Shown one piece after another: positions 37,426-48,429 of a DNA stretch of 64,000 nucleotides. Source of the DNA: Welwitschia mirabilis (Eukaryota > Gnetophyta > Gnetopsida > Welwitschiales); NCBI GenBank assembly GCA_051453625.1, contig JBOZIK010000001.1, positions 265,729,225 through 265,793,224 on the forward strand, in the 5' to 3' direction. Under the pieces are notes generated by a model, which was given only the letters and a program-made list of their open reading frames with translations, was not told the origin of the DNA and did no database searches. Position numbers and translations under genes: made by a program. How positions within the stretch are numbered: position 1 is the first letter of the stretch; the number at the start of each line of letters is the position of its first letter.

Positions 37426-37970
37426 TAGTGGTTGCTTACATATGTTTGCTGAGGTCATATGTTTCAAACAAATTATTTATTTATGCTTATATTTTTGACA
37501 TAATAATAGTAGTAGTTCTCACAAAAAGATGAAATACTCAAAGGATGAACATGTCAAACGCCTACATTCATTAATGAGTAAGATATTTATAGACATTAAT
37601 TTATCTTATCATTATTTTAATAAGTGGGCATTTTCCATAATTAAAGTACTAAATAAGTTCTAATACTATCTTTTATAAGCCTAGGTATGGGTTGTAGTTA
37701 GAGAACCTATAGTTGAAAATCCTTTTGAAAAAGAGGAATTGTAATTTAAAAAGAGCCAAGTGGACCTCAAAGTTGTAAGAATATGGTATTCATAACATTT
37801 CTTAAAATCTAGTTAAAATAATAAATTTATCTAGAAATATCTTCGTAGCACAATCTAAGGAATCCCATATAGTAGATACTTTTCTATTTTTAATTATCTC
37901 TGCTACATTTCTAAGTAATATGTAATACAAAGTTATCTATCTTTACTTGTCAAATAGATCCTTTCCTAAG
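37426..37970 (+). pseudogene. Tat-clade reverse transcriptase relic (element G), entering mid-domain
   Basis: The coding frame enters abruptly at the RT block just before the catalytic centre. AEVICFKQIIY at about 37440-37475 corresponds to the N-A-G-A-T-Y-Q-R region. It is followed by an FDIIIVVV stretch standing for Y-V-D-D-I-M-V, and then DEHVKRLHSL at 37544. The left part of pol is missing at the junction with the F LTR, so F probably inserted here. From about 37680 to 37970 the sequence is too decayed to assign to domains. Confidence 0.65.
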
Positions 37971-39370
37971 AATACTTTTGTATTATTTAAGAAGATTCTT
38001 AAGACATGAGTATAACATTTTATGATTAAAAATGAAGTTCTATTAAGAGGAAACTATAATGAGGTATATTTGATATTCGCTAATAAGAATGAGACTGAAG
38101 AGTTTCTTTAGGAGTTTCATAATATAATTGATGGTAGAAATACTTTTATTCATCTCTTTTTATTATAGATCATGAGATATGGGTACTAATTTCCTATTAT
38201 TATAAAGGTTTCTTTTAATCATGCTTAGACATGTAATATCTTTTAAGGTTTCTCATCTAGAAATTATAATCCAACATTACCTTTACTTTTCATCCTTGAG
38301 ACTTGACATTTTGCAAAGTAAGCCTTTGATTTCATTAGTAAGATATATCCTGCCTCTTATATAAGTTATTATTTAATTTCTAGCACTATAGAATACTACA
38401 CTCAGATGGAGGATAAACTTAGTAGATGATTAAATATATAGATGGTAATAAACTTCTTGGAGAAGAATATCATCATACATTTTGAACATCATTATGTTAT
38501 AGTTTGTAAAAATGGAAAATACTTTACTTATATTTATTTTGTAAAGTAGTATTATGATAATCACATTTCTCTAAGGATTTTTACTAGGTATTATCCTTAG
38601 GGGAATGCTCTTGCTAGTTCTCTAAATAAAACTATACTAACTAAAATCAAGAAGGTAGTATTTGCTACATCCTCCCCTTATTTCATGAGTAGATATCTAA
38701 TTCCAATAAAGGTATGAACTTAGCCATTAAGAAAAAAAAACTATCAAATAACATGTTCGAATAAAATGTATACNNNNNNNNNNNNNNNNNNNNNNNNNNN
38801 NNNNNNNNNNNNNNNNNNNNNNNNNNNNNNNNNNNNNNNNNNNNNNNNNNNNNNNNNNNNNNNNNNNNNNNNNAATGTATACTATGGATAGATAGGTTAC
38901 CACATAAGGCTATAATCTAATCAAGATAATACTACCTAGTATATGGACAAAGGCCTTGCTTGGTTATTCATCTTTGCTTGAAAATCTATGATTTCATATA
39001 GAAATATTTAAATTTTTTTAAAGCCTTATTAGAGAAAAATATGACATTATTGGAATTGTAATACACAAGGAATGAATCTTTTCATATCATGCTAAGACAC
39101 TAAGCTACTATTAAGAGATGGTTTGATAAAGACATCCACATTAAAGGGATTCCACATTTAATATCTAGTATTGTTGAGAGATAAAGCAATAAATAAAGTT
39201 GAAGGGAACCAAAATTTTTCCCCCTTTTATAGAAACGTATTAAATAACAATGTTCATGAGGGCCTAATACTATAGTTTAGTGGATCTGCAAGAAAGATAA
39301 CTCTTAGACACTCGTAATAAATTTTATATCCACCATTATTTTAGAGGCCTTATAAGCATCTCCTAGTTGT
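37971..39370 (+). pseudogene. Tat-clade (Ty3/gypsy) integrase relic (element G)
   Basis: Coding-like sequence begins with a VLLRGNYNEVYLIF-type stretch at about 38035-38080, the lead-in to the HHCC domain, then MRYGYQFPI. The catalytic core follows with AFDFISKIYPAS, VINFLEKNIIIHFE and VCKNGKYFTY. A very clear YYPQGNALASSLNK sits at about 38590-38630, the signature of Tat/Retand-type integrases. After the gap (38774-38873), a C-terminal piece reads TIKRWFDKDIHIKGI near 39110-39155. Frame breaks and stops abolish function. Confidence 0.75.
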
Positions 39371-39659
39371 AATAATATTTTAGTATGAATTAAAATATAT
39401 ATGAAAAAATAAGATGATGAGTTTTTTAATTCAAGTTTATTTTTAAAGTTCTTTCAATTTAAAGTTATATGAGTTTTATATAAGAGTTAGAATCTTAGAG
39501 TTAAAAAAAGATGTTAGAAGTCTAAAGAATGAATAAACACATGAGAATAAAAAATTAAAAATATTTTTAATTAAACAAAAAATCTATTCATAAGTATGAA
39601 AAAAGAAAAATTCCTCATCTCAATATAGAAAATGAGATTTAAAGAAGGAGCTATAGAAT

Positions 39660-39660
<1 letters not shown>
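39371..39660. other. A+T-rich stretch, no recognisable feature
   Basis: This lies between the integrase relic and the microsatellite. I see no coding potential or repeat structure; it may be the 3' non-coding end of element G. Confidence 0.4.
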
Positions 39661-39714
<54 letters not shown>

Positions 39715-39790
39715 NNNNNNNNNNNNNNNNNNNNNNNNNNNNNNNNNNNNNNNNNNNNNNNNNNNNNNNNNTGTGTGTGTGTGAGTCTGT

Positions 39791-39851
<61 letters not shown>

Positions 39852-39865
39852 TGTGTGTATATACA
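39661..39865. repeat. compound CT / TG microsatellite
   Basis: About 53 bp of perfect CT repeats (39662-39714) run into a 57-N gap and are followed by about 95 bp of nearly pure TG repeats (39772-39865). The latter carry a few GAGTC and TATG interruptions and end in TATATACACACACAC. His/Thr and Arg/Glu ORFs read through it are artefacts of the repeat. Confidence 0.95.
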
Positions 39866-41148
39866 CACACACATTTGTCAAAAGGGAAAAAACATCAACA
39901 TGGTGAAAAAGAAGAAAAGTTAGAAGCATAAGAGCTTTAATCAAATTCATAGGAATTTATATGTTCCAAATCTATGTATCAGTCATCAAAACTCTAAATA
40001 GGAATAGAAGGGTTATAGTATTAGAGTAGTTTTATAGGGATGTTTTTCTTCTCAACTTATTTTTTTATTAGTGGTGAAGGATATTTTCCAACTTTCTAGA
40101 TTTACTAATCTATTTCTTTAGTAATAATACTTTGAAACAAATACTTTACTTTGACTAATGAGAATACTTCTTCACTATTTACCTTAACCTCTTAGCCTCT
40201 TATCTACTAACCTCCACCTTTTTATCCACCTCTTCATCTTGCATTTTTACCCCAACTATTCTAGATTAATATTTTTCAACCTCCCCCTTCCTTCCTTCTT
40301 GATATTTCCTTCATAAGTAAGAAAAAACTATAGATTCATACTTGGAAAATTTAGAATAGCACTCCCTTTTTATGGAGAAAAGAGAGGTCTTTCTTCCTAT
40401 AAGAATTTCTAGTAATGAACATGAGAATAAATGGAAGAATCATATATTAAATAATTAATAATAGATAGAGGAAGGATTTTACATGATGAAGTTATGTATC
40501 TTTAATTATGCTAATCATCTTAAAAAATAAAAATATTTCCCTTTATTCTTAGAAGAAATAAGTCAATGCAAGATAAAATTAAATAGATAGAAAAAGAAAG
40601 GTTTTGTATTTACTAAATTAAAAGGAAATAACAAGAGTGTATATGTACTTTTCATGGAGGGAGCTAAGTTCCTACATACTTACATGAGTAGATGATGAGA
40701 TATGAATATGATGTAACTAAAACAAGAAGCATCTAGATTATTAAAATTAAAGGATTAATTAATAAGTATTTAAGATCTTAAATTTATTATCATCTAAAGT
40801 TGGATAATTTTCCTTCCCCTTTTTCTTAGAGAAGAAGACCTTCACTATAGATACCTCCTTCCTTTTTGAGAGAAAGGCCTTTACAATATTATCTATCTTC
40901 TCCTCTTGTAGTTTTACTTGCCTATTTTATCATCATTTTTAATGTACAACTTTTACATCCAAGTTCTTTTTTACTTCTAGAAAAGAGGAATAGATGAGAA
41001 TAGATTCATCCTCTAGAAGGGCTAGAACATCCCCACTTTCTATGTAGCTAGATGATCATACTTGCAAGGATTTAACATAGAAGAAGGTCATACGTCTTCC
41101 TTTCTTAGTTTTTTAATAATGAATCAAAATGGCAATCACCTTATTTTA
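39866..41148. other. unassigned A+T-rich sequence left of the CACTA element
   Basis: No domain or LTR signature is recognised. A pyrimidine-rich segment at 40150-40310 and several purine-rich words (AGAAGAAGA) give weak coding-like texture, but there is no continuous frame. This is the left target-site flank of the CACTA element and ends in TTA at 41146-41148. Confidence 0.4.
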
Positions 41149-41500
41149 CACAACAAGAAAAATAGGATCCTTAATTATAGGGCTTTTTAAGTGTTCATTT
41201 TAATAAATGCCATGAATGAAAACAATGGTACTCTTTTAAAGGCATTTTTCCAATCAATGCCTTAAAAGTCATTCTTGAATATTTTTAAGGCACTTGTAAA
41301 AATCATGCCTTAAAATATCTAATATTTTAAGGCATTTAACAAGAAAAATGCCTTAAAAGTTATGTTAAAAGAAAAAATTTCAAAACCTTAACATTGATCT
41401 TTTAAGAATTTAATAGGACAAATGCCTTAAAATTTCTTATTAAGTGTTTTTAGGTGTTAATAAAAACATGCCTTAAAAGCTATATTTATAATTGAAATTA
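41149..41500 (+). repeat. left terminal and subterminal repeats of the CACTA element
   Basis: After the terminal 18 bp, about eight copies of AAGGCATTT / AAATGCCTT words occur between 41236 and 41480 in alternating orientation, for example at 41258, 41305, 41329, 41348, 41423 and 41469. In En/Spm-type elements such arrays bind the element-encoded TNPA-like protein. Confidence 0.8.
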
Positions 41501-42458
41501 TACAAAAAACAAAAAATAAAACCATTGTAAAAAAATGAAACCATTGTCAAAAACGAAAACAAAACCATCACAGACATTTCCTCTAAAAACATAATGTTCT
41601 GATTTCTTCTATGTGTTAAAAATTAGAGACTTAGCCTTTTTTTTTTTTTTTTTTGCTTTTATGCATCGAGGATCGGTGATGATCTTTTTAGTTCTGTGTG
41701 CTGGGAATCAACCAAGGTCTACATAGTGCATGAGCTACACGTCCTTCTATGGTTGTACCTGTGTTTAGAAATCAATCTCTAAACCTCTCATTTCTCAACC
41801 TAAGATAACCCTAATAACTAGTCTAGAAACTACTAAAGTTAAAATAGAAGACCTAATAGTATCATATAAGGTAATTGCGAAAATCATCAATAGCATGAAA
41901 AGGAAGGAATTCCAAGGTTGAGTGTAGCTTATATGGTTCTTAAAATGTCTTGCTTCTCTCCTATGTGCATTCATTGTAGTTGATTATGTTCTCCATCTAG
42001 TGTTGTAAATAAATTAGGTAAGTAGCTTAATTCTAAACTATTTGGCATTTTCTTGCAACCTCTCCCCGTCTTCCTATGCAATACTTCTCCACTTAACATG
42101 TTAGCAAGATACCTTTTTACCTCATTATTCACATCCATCACTTCTTTCTTCTTATGCAGTGTTCATTTGTAATGTAGTGCTTTTGATATAGCATAATATT
42201 TTCCTTTTACATGGTGCTTCTACTCCTCCCATGTGCATTTAAAGATAGTTAAATTTTCCCCTTTATTACACTAAATTTAATCTTCATTTTAGTAGCTCTC
42301 TTCCATTAATGATTGTACATTATTTCTCTTCCTTATGTATTGACTAAGCACTTCTTGTGAATTCCTCATTTTTTGTGTGTTCTAACATTGTCTTATCAGA
42401 CTAAGTTTAATAGTTTATCTTAGAGAATTTTATGTGTTACCTAACATTTCCTTTTTAG
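41501..42458. other. CACTA interior, left part, no gene recognised
   Basis: It contains a T19-type homopolymer run at 41638-41656 and a slightly G+C-richer patch (41660-41770), otherwise unremarkable. It may include intron sequence upstream of the first recognised translocator exon, since an acceptor-like CTTTTTAG lies at its right edge. Confidence 0.4.
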
Positions 42459-43483
42459 ATCCATAGATTCCAAATCCTATAGTGGTGGTCTCTTTTCTAC
42501 CTATAGTTGGAGGAGTAGCTCTAGCATCTCTACTAGAAGCTTTTTTCAACTAGCAAGTAAGATATTATTATAGAAATTGTAATTATCTTTCTATTCTTTA
42601 TGATTTTTCTACTTTAGAATTTGCATCTTCTATGTAATATAGAAAATGAACATTTATGTATGTGTGGTTTTAGGATGGGATTTTGGAATGCAATGGTATC
42701 AAATATAACTTTTAAATTCCATAATGTATCTAGCAAAAAACTAATGGTAAAGAAAAAAGTAATGGAGATTCTTTCTCACTTAAATCATTTTGCCCCATGA
42801 GGAAGGATGAATAGATAGAATTATGATTTTTCTTTTATATCACCTAATATAACTAGATTCTTATTATTTGTTATGTTGTTCTTTTAGGAGTTAATAGATA
42901 ATATAAATTTATTTTCAATCATTATGCTCATGTTATTTTTCTTATTAACTCTAGTAACACTTTTTTTGAATATGTTAAGTTTACTCCAACATACTTCTAA
43001 TCTATTTTAAGCAATCCTATTTAACGAGTATTTTATTCATGCCAATAATATTTGCTTTTACATAATAGAAATGACATACATAGTCATGTCAAGTATTTTT
43101 ATAATTAAGACATTTAATAATAGTCAATTTTTCATTTAAATCCCACTAGGGCTTAGGCATTAAGGCAATTAACACAAAAGCATTGCTAGCTAGTATTCCT
43201 TTGCATGCTTATCAACAAGTATTGCATCCTACTATTGATCCATTCTTCCCATTTTTTAACCTTGTATTCTACTTAATTTCATTATAGCTCTAAATTACTA
43301 GTTCTCATGGAATATTAATGCATTTATTTTGCCATGCGTCTTGGATTTAGATGTCATATATGATCCTTCAAAGAGTGTTCCTAGTTACATATTCTATTGG
43401 TAACTGTGTGAAGAGAGTTATGGTTATTATCACTTTAATTATTTTCTTTAGAATGCCTGTCTCTCTTACCAATGCACTAGGTA
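42459..43483 (+). pseudogene. PPT: captured fragment of a plastid phosphoenolpyruvate/phosphate translocator gene
   Basis: Four exon remnants occur in the order of the parent gene and are separated by introns with GT/AG-like borders. Exon a, 42459-42556, reads VSFLPIVGGVALASLLEA. Exon b, 42674-42758, reads [12 protein letters not shown] then SSKKLMVKK. Exon c, about 43150-43218, ends ALLASIPLHAYQQ. Exon d, 43351-43483, reads [20 protein letters not shown] then [13 protein letters not shown]. The G-F-W-x-A-M, H-A-Y-Q-Q and N-C-V-K-R signatures separate PPT from the related triose-phosphate and glucose-6-phosphate translocators. PPT proteins exchange phosphoenolpyruvate for phosphate at the plastid inner envelope. 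Missing are the N-terminal exons and transit peptide, part of the exon between b and c, and the last exon. A TAG for the Trp after FN and missense changes show decay. The introns show that genomic DNA, not mRNA, was captured. Confidence 0.85.
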
Positions 43484-45249
43484 TATTCCTTCATGTACAT
43501 TTTGGAGATATTATATTTCCTCCAGTCTATTTTCTTAAATTTCATGGTTTTAATTCAAATCTATTTTTAAAGTAACAAGATGTTATGTAAATACTTAAAA
43601 TTATAAATTTTGAGTAATTGGCCTAGTTTCTTAAATTAGGATTTAGCTTTCATATGACACAATTTTATAATTTTTTTATATAAATTCTAAGTCTAACATT
43701 TCAAAAACCTTTTAGGAATAAGTATTTCTTTGGTAGGCATTTTTACACATTTAAGAGCAAAATAGCTAAAATTAAAGCCAAAAGAAAGGGCTTCATAACA
43801 CATCTGGTATAGTTTTTAGCATAGTTTCTATATTAATTTAAAGGTAAAAAACTTGAAAAAAATGAAATAAAGATAATATACTGATCTTAGCTTTTTATTA
43901 TCACTTTCTTTATCATGTCACAAATCATTTTGTGTGCTTGTTGGCAGATTTAATTAGCTACAAATATTGAATACAATCCACCTATATAACAAGATCACTT
44001 AATGCTGATGTTAAGTCATGNNNNNNNNNNNNNNNNNNNNNNNNNNNNNNNNNNNNNNNNNNNNNNNNNNNNNNNNNNNNNNNNNNNNNNNNNNNNNNNN
44101 NNNNNNNNNNNNNNNNNNNNACTACAAAAGCTAGCTATTTTTAAGGATGAATTAGAAACAGATCATAAATACTTAGATTAAAAATCATTTTTCCCATAAA
44201 TATTAATTAAATTTAAGTAGTGATGTTACCCAACACAGGGGTTTTACAATAGGGAATTGGCTGGTTTTGCAATATGGAATTAACTAGTTTTGCAAAAACA
44301 ACTTGTTAAATTGGATTCGTTGGTTTTATTGGTGTTTGATGCAGCTATCTGTTCATACATGAAGGGAATAGTAAAGTGGAATTCTATTGATAAGACCTTT
44401 GAGTTTGCATGCCATAATTCCATTTTTTAAGTTATAGGAGATGCATCAACAGCCCTACTAAATTAGATTTACAGCCTAAGGATTGAACATGATATACTTA
44501 TCTGCTAAGAATTTTTGTAAATGTTTTAGAATAATGTAAGTTTGGGTATGGACTTTGCTGAAATACCACTATTGTACATTAAGTTATAGATATATTTCCT
44601 TCTTTATTTGCATTACCTACATATTCTAAATTTCCAAAATGTAAAACCCTTGACTCCTTTTATGAGTTACAATTTCTTAACTTTTAAGATTCCTAGAATC
44701 TGAGTTTAGATTGAAGTTTACATTTTGTTTCTCTTTGAAGTAAGTAAAATAATTTTCCGAAAATTTCTATTTAAGTAAAATAATTTTCCAAAAAATTGCT
44801 TCATTTATAAAACATTGCAAAGTATAAATAATTATAGTTACTCATTTTTTGAAACTCTATAAAGCACCTAAAAAACCAGTAGAGTACAATGATCATTCAC
44901 AGGCACTGTGTAGAGATCAAATCCTAAGGAAAGAATTACCATTAAAATAAATAACAAATAAAGCAAAAAGAATGCATTATTCTTTAATTTTCCTGATTTA
45001 TAGCATTTTACATCATAAAAGAATTATTTTAAAACATATTGTTCTCTGATAATGTAGTTAATAAGTATGGTCTAGAGTTCATTATAGAAGTAGTTAAACT
45101 TTACCCAGATAATGAAGTCAACAAGTAGGTTTTCTAATTGTCTTTTAATGTTTAGTTATAAAATTAAATGTTTGTTTGATCTTATGATCATTCTCTTTCA
45201 CTTTTGAATTTATATATTATTAAACACTTAACAACATGATTACTTAATG
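43484..45249. other. CACTA interior between translocator and next exon-like piece
   Basis: No recognised coding sequence, and it contains the N gap 44021-44120. About 43985-44020 resembles 45228-45268 (ACTTAATG-x-TGATGTTAAGTCATG), suggesting a partial local duplication. A short direct repeat built on GGAATT-x-x-CTGGTTTTGCAA occurs at 44253-44296. Confidence 0.4.
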
Positions 45250-45357
45250 ATGATGTTAAGTCATGGCTTATGAAAGAAATTACTGCTAAAAATGGAGTTA
45301 AGTGGAATTTTAAGAAAGATGAGAGAAAAATGTTCAAACCCATAGAAGACATGAAGG
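45250..45357 (+). pseudogene. exon-like fragment, unidentified
   Basis: An uninterrupted frame reads DVKSWLMKEITAKNGVKW and then NFKKDERKMFKPIEDMK. It ends exactly at a GTAAGG splice-donor-like sequence (45358 on). Its first residues also occur at 44008-44020, just before an N gap. The frame is free of stops in a region where stops are frequent, and its composition is coding-like. I do not recognise the protein. It could be another captured host exon or part of the lost CACTA coding sequence. Confidence 0.45.
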
Positions 45358-46189
45358 TAAGGGTAGTATTAGTTCATTACCTTATGTGATTTAATTATAG
45401 TCTAAAGATATTATTTGTAAGTCCAAAGCTAATTTATTTAACATGAGAAATTAGTTAAAAGAATATTTTTGACAAAAACAAGCATTGGTTTTGAGATTTA
45501 TTAATTCATTAAGATTTTTAATTTCATGCTTACTTTTGAAATTTCTCTTTGATGCCCACCTAGACTACACCTTTAAATAATGCTCAAAGCAAGCATGTAT
45601 AAGACTTAAAGCATGTATTCATAGATAGTATATTGTCTTCATAGTTCAAGATGACAAACCTCCAATTTATAAGATTAGTGATAATAAATCATAGTTATGA
45701 GTAGGTTTTTAATAGTATCCAAATACAAACTATCCCTTATCCAATTATTTACAGTAGAAAAATAAATACATGTAATCTAAATTTGTGTGGTGGAAGACTT
45801 TTTCCACATGTAGTTTAGTATTGAAGAAAGGCCAGTATAGAAAATTTTATAAACCAGACATAGTAAGTGATAGTTATAATAAGTTTATAGATATGGCTAG
45901 ATATAAATTACATCCATTAATTCAAATTTATTTGTAATAATTTCATATTATTATTCAAGAGCTTTGAGGAGATTAAAAATGAAATTTTCTGTAGATAATG
46001 GCTCACACAATTGTTAGGTAACTAAAAATGCCACATAAACATAAAATTATATTATTTTAATTATCTTGCTTAATCATATGGAAGGCCTTGTAAATGTAGT
46101 CATAGGTATTAGCATTGTATACCCTAATTAGTGAATGAGACTTTATAAATTATATGTAAGACTTATATGGGGAACTTACACTTATAGTA

Positions 46190-46497
46190 AATAGAATTTC
46201 ATGCTTAGCATTCTTGGCTCCTTCTTTAGCACTAACTTCAAAGGATGCAGAAAGTTCCTTGACTCGTAAAGCCATCAATATGGAATCTAGATTGATGTCT
46301 CTTATACATTATTACTTAAAAAAAGATAATGCATCTAAAGAGTTACTTCCTCTTAATACATATTTTTCATTTGCTATATAAAGCTCTCCTTTCAACTTTG
46401 CAACTACATGCCTATTGTATCTAGTTTCTTTTGGTCTAAGCTATAGTGAAAAATCCTTAGCATACTATATTCTAAGATCATTCTTAATGTCTTATAC
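46190..46497 (-). pseudogene. well-preserved unidentified exon on the opposite strand
   Basis: On the minus strand a frame of about 100 codons runs between an acceptor-like TTGTAG (46498-46503) and a perfect GTAAGT donor (46184-46189). Recognisable blocks are LRPKETRYNRHVVAKLKGEL, EKYVLRGSNSLDALSFFK, DINLDSILMALRVKEL and SASFEVSAKEGAKNAKHEI. The few stops are TAA or TAG, including a tandem TAATAA after SFFK. The orientation is opposite to the translocator fragment, so it is a separate capture or belongs to the element itself. I cannot name the family with confidence. The regular charged and aliphatic pattern suggests a soluble protein. Confidence 0.6.
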
Positions 46498-46852
46498 CTA
46501 CAATCTTTCTCCCTCAAAATAGAACAAAATAGATAAATTTTTTGTTGTGCATGCTTACAACCTTTTCTGAATTAATTTTGAAAACTACAATATAAGTTAT
46601 TGGATGTCATTAATACTAGGAATATTAAAATAACTATAATCCAAATGAAAAATAAAATTAGATTAACAAAACATCATGGGTTTTTAGAAAGATAAATTGT
46701 GTGTAAGTTATTCAATATTTCCAAAAGATAAAGGGGAATATCGGTTGAAGATTTGATCTTACGTAACTACAAGTCTCCAACAATAAAAGAAATAAGAAGT
46801 ATAAAATAGCATATTAATCATAAATTTGAAATGTTAAACAACATAGGTCAAT

Positions 46853-47062
46853 GCCAGTTGATATCCAATTATCATGTTATAACTTTTGGAAAGATCCTTT
46901 TGGTTTTGAACAAGCTAAATTAAGAGATAAATATACTAAAATTGACATCAATAAATTAATATAAACTCCTAAGTTAAAATATTCTAGATGTCCTAAAAAC
47001 CCTATGACCACTGAACATGATAAAATCCTTAGTTTTATTAGAACTTCATGGGGAAGCTAGTG
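46853..47062 (+). pseudogene. coding-like stretch, unidentified
   Basis: A frame with a single TAA reads MPVDIQLSCYNFWKDPFGFE and later KYSRCPKNPMTTEHDKIL. It is less A+T-biased at first and second codon positions than its surroundings. It ends where a direct-repeat block begins. It may be another captured piece or chance; no family is recognised. Confidence 0.3.
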
Positions 47063-47655
47063 TTGATGCACATGATAAAACCCTTAGTTTTATGCAACTA
47101 AGATGAATGGTAAAAAAATTTTTAAAAGAAAATTTAATCATCAAAGATTAAGATGTGTATCATATGAGCAAACATCTTACCTCCTAATTCTGTCTAATGA
47201 ATTGTAGCATTTTCTATATGCCTATACGACCTACAGCCACTACTAAGGCTAATGGTGAATAGAAATGAGTATATTTTCTCATTATATTTCACTAGTTACA
47301 CTTCTAACACATCGATTTCTAGGTCATTCCACAACCTGTGTAGTCTTAAAATTAGTTTCTATGCTATTTAGAAGAGTCTTATCTTATGAGGTTTGTTCAT
47401 GTCTTCTAATGATCTAAAAAAGGATGTAGTAAATTTAACAAGATAAGATTTTAACTCCTATATTATGAGATTTGTTCATGTCTTGAACTTAGTTTTTAGA
47501 ACATTAATAAGGATCATATATTATGAGGTTATAGGGATTATTAAACTCTAGAGTTAGGGGAAAAAAACATGCTAAATATTGATGAGTTAAGACTACAATC
47601 ACAATAGGCATAGTATGATCCTTAATTTTGTGTTAGGGAAAGTTAGGATTGAATT
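47040..47655 (+). repeat. direct repeat inside the CACTA element, copy 1
   Basis: This block runs from GATGCACATGATAAAACCC to AGGGAAAGTTAGGATT. It recurs 1380-1384 bp further on at 48430-49015 with many small differences. It includes CTCTAGAGTTAGGG and AATAGGCATAGTATGATC words shared by both copies. No coding content is recognised. Confidence 0.75.
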
Positions 47656-47819
47656 GCTAGATTTTTCTTTACTACATTAGACCATCTATTGTTCTTTAGA
47701 GGTTTCATTAGAAATTGATGTCTTACTTTTTCTAATATTATCATTGGTAGTATCTGTATTAAATTTATTTTCCATTCAAAATAACTTAACTTTTATTGGA
47801 AAAACTACCTAACTTTTTT

Positions 47820-48060
47820 TTAGGAAAATAATACTAAGCTTGATACTTAAAGGCTTTTTTATTTTGAGGATGAAAATGAAGTTCTTGATTATGCTATGGA
47901 TTTCTCTCTAAATTTTGAGGTAGATTAGAATGATTAGAAGAACATAAAGGGATGGAAGATTACTGCGCATAAGAAATACTATGGGTCTTTAATTTAGTAG
48001 CTGATGTCTAGTGCATATTTCTAAATAGACAAAATGAGGTTTCTAAGAAGCATAATATAG
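47820..48060 (+). pseudogene. coding-like stretch between the direct repeats, unidentified
   Basis: It is preceded by an acceptor-like TTTTTTTTAG at about 47822. One frame reads YFEDENEVLDYAMDFSLNFE and then GWKITAHKKYYGSL, with TAG and TAA where Gln would be natural. Acidic and aromatic residues alternate as in a real protein. The family is not recognised. Confidence 0.4.
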
Positions 48061-48429
48061 GGATCACTAAGGTCTATCATAGTGGAAAATGACTAGTATT
48101 TGAAAACTAGCTAAGTAAATCCTGACCATTAAAAGAAAATTGTAAAAACTCTAGCCATTTTTGCATTACTACTCTCATAATTATTAGTGGAGTTGTTGTC
48201 ATAGTAGCAACGAACAAAGCTCCATAAGGACTAAGAATCAAATCCCTTATAGAAGTTATGAACTAAATATTAGGATTTGATTTTAATAGTAATGCAATAA
48301 GTTTCTCCACTAAAAGTCAAGTTAAAGCCTAAACTACTCCCAATAGAGTTGCTACCATAGCCAAAATAGGTTTCCACTATTTTTTTGAGCTATCTAAAAT
48401 TAAGTAATATGCAAGAACTCTATGGAATT

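Noticed and set aside
39571-39950. Overlapping minus-strand ORFs rich in His-Thr and Arg-Glu
   Set aside because: They are translations of the CT and TG microsatellite and run through N positions.
43351-43575. A 74-residue ORF starting with Met
   Set aside because: The Met is the first codon of an internal exon, and the last 30 residues read into the following intron. It is part of the PPT fragment, not a separate gene.
48180-48370. Short inverted words (TTAGTGGAG and CTCCACTAA; GTAGCAAC and GTTGCTAC) suggesting a miniature inverted-repeat element
   Set aside because: The arms match only over short words, and no target duplication or consistent terminal repeat could be defined.
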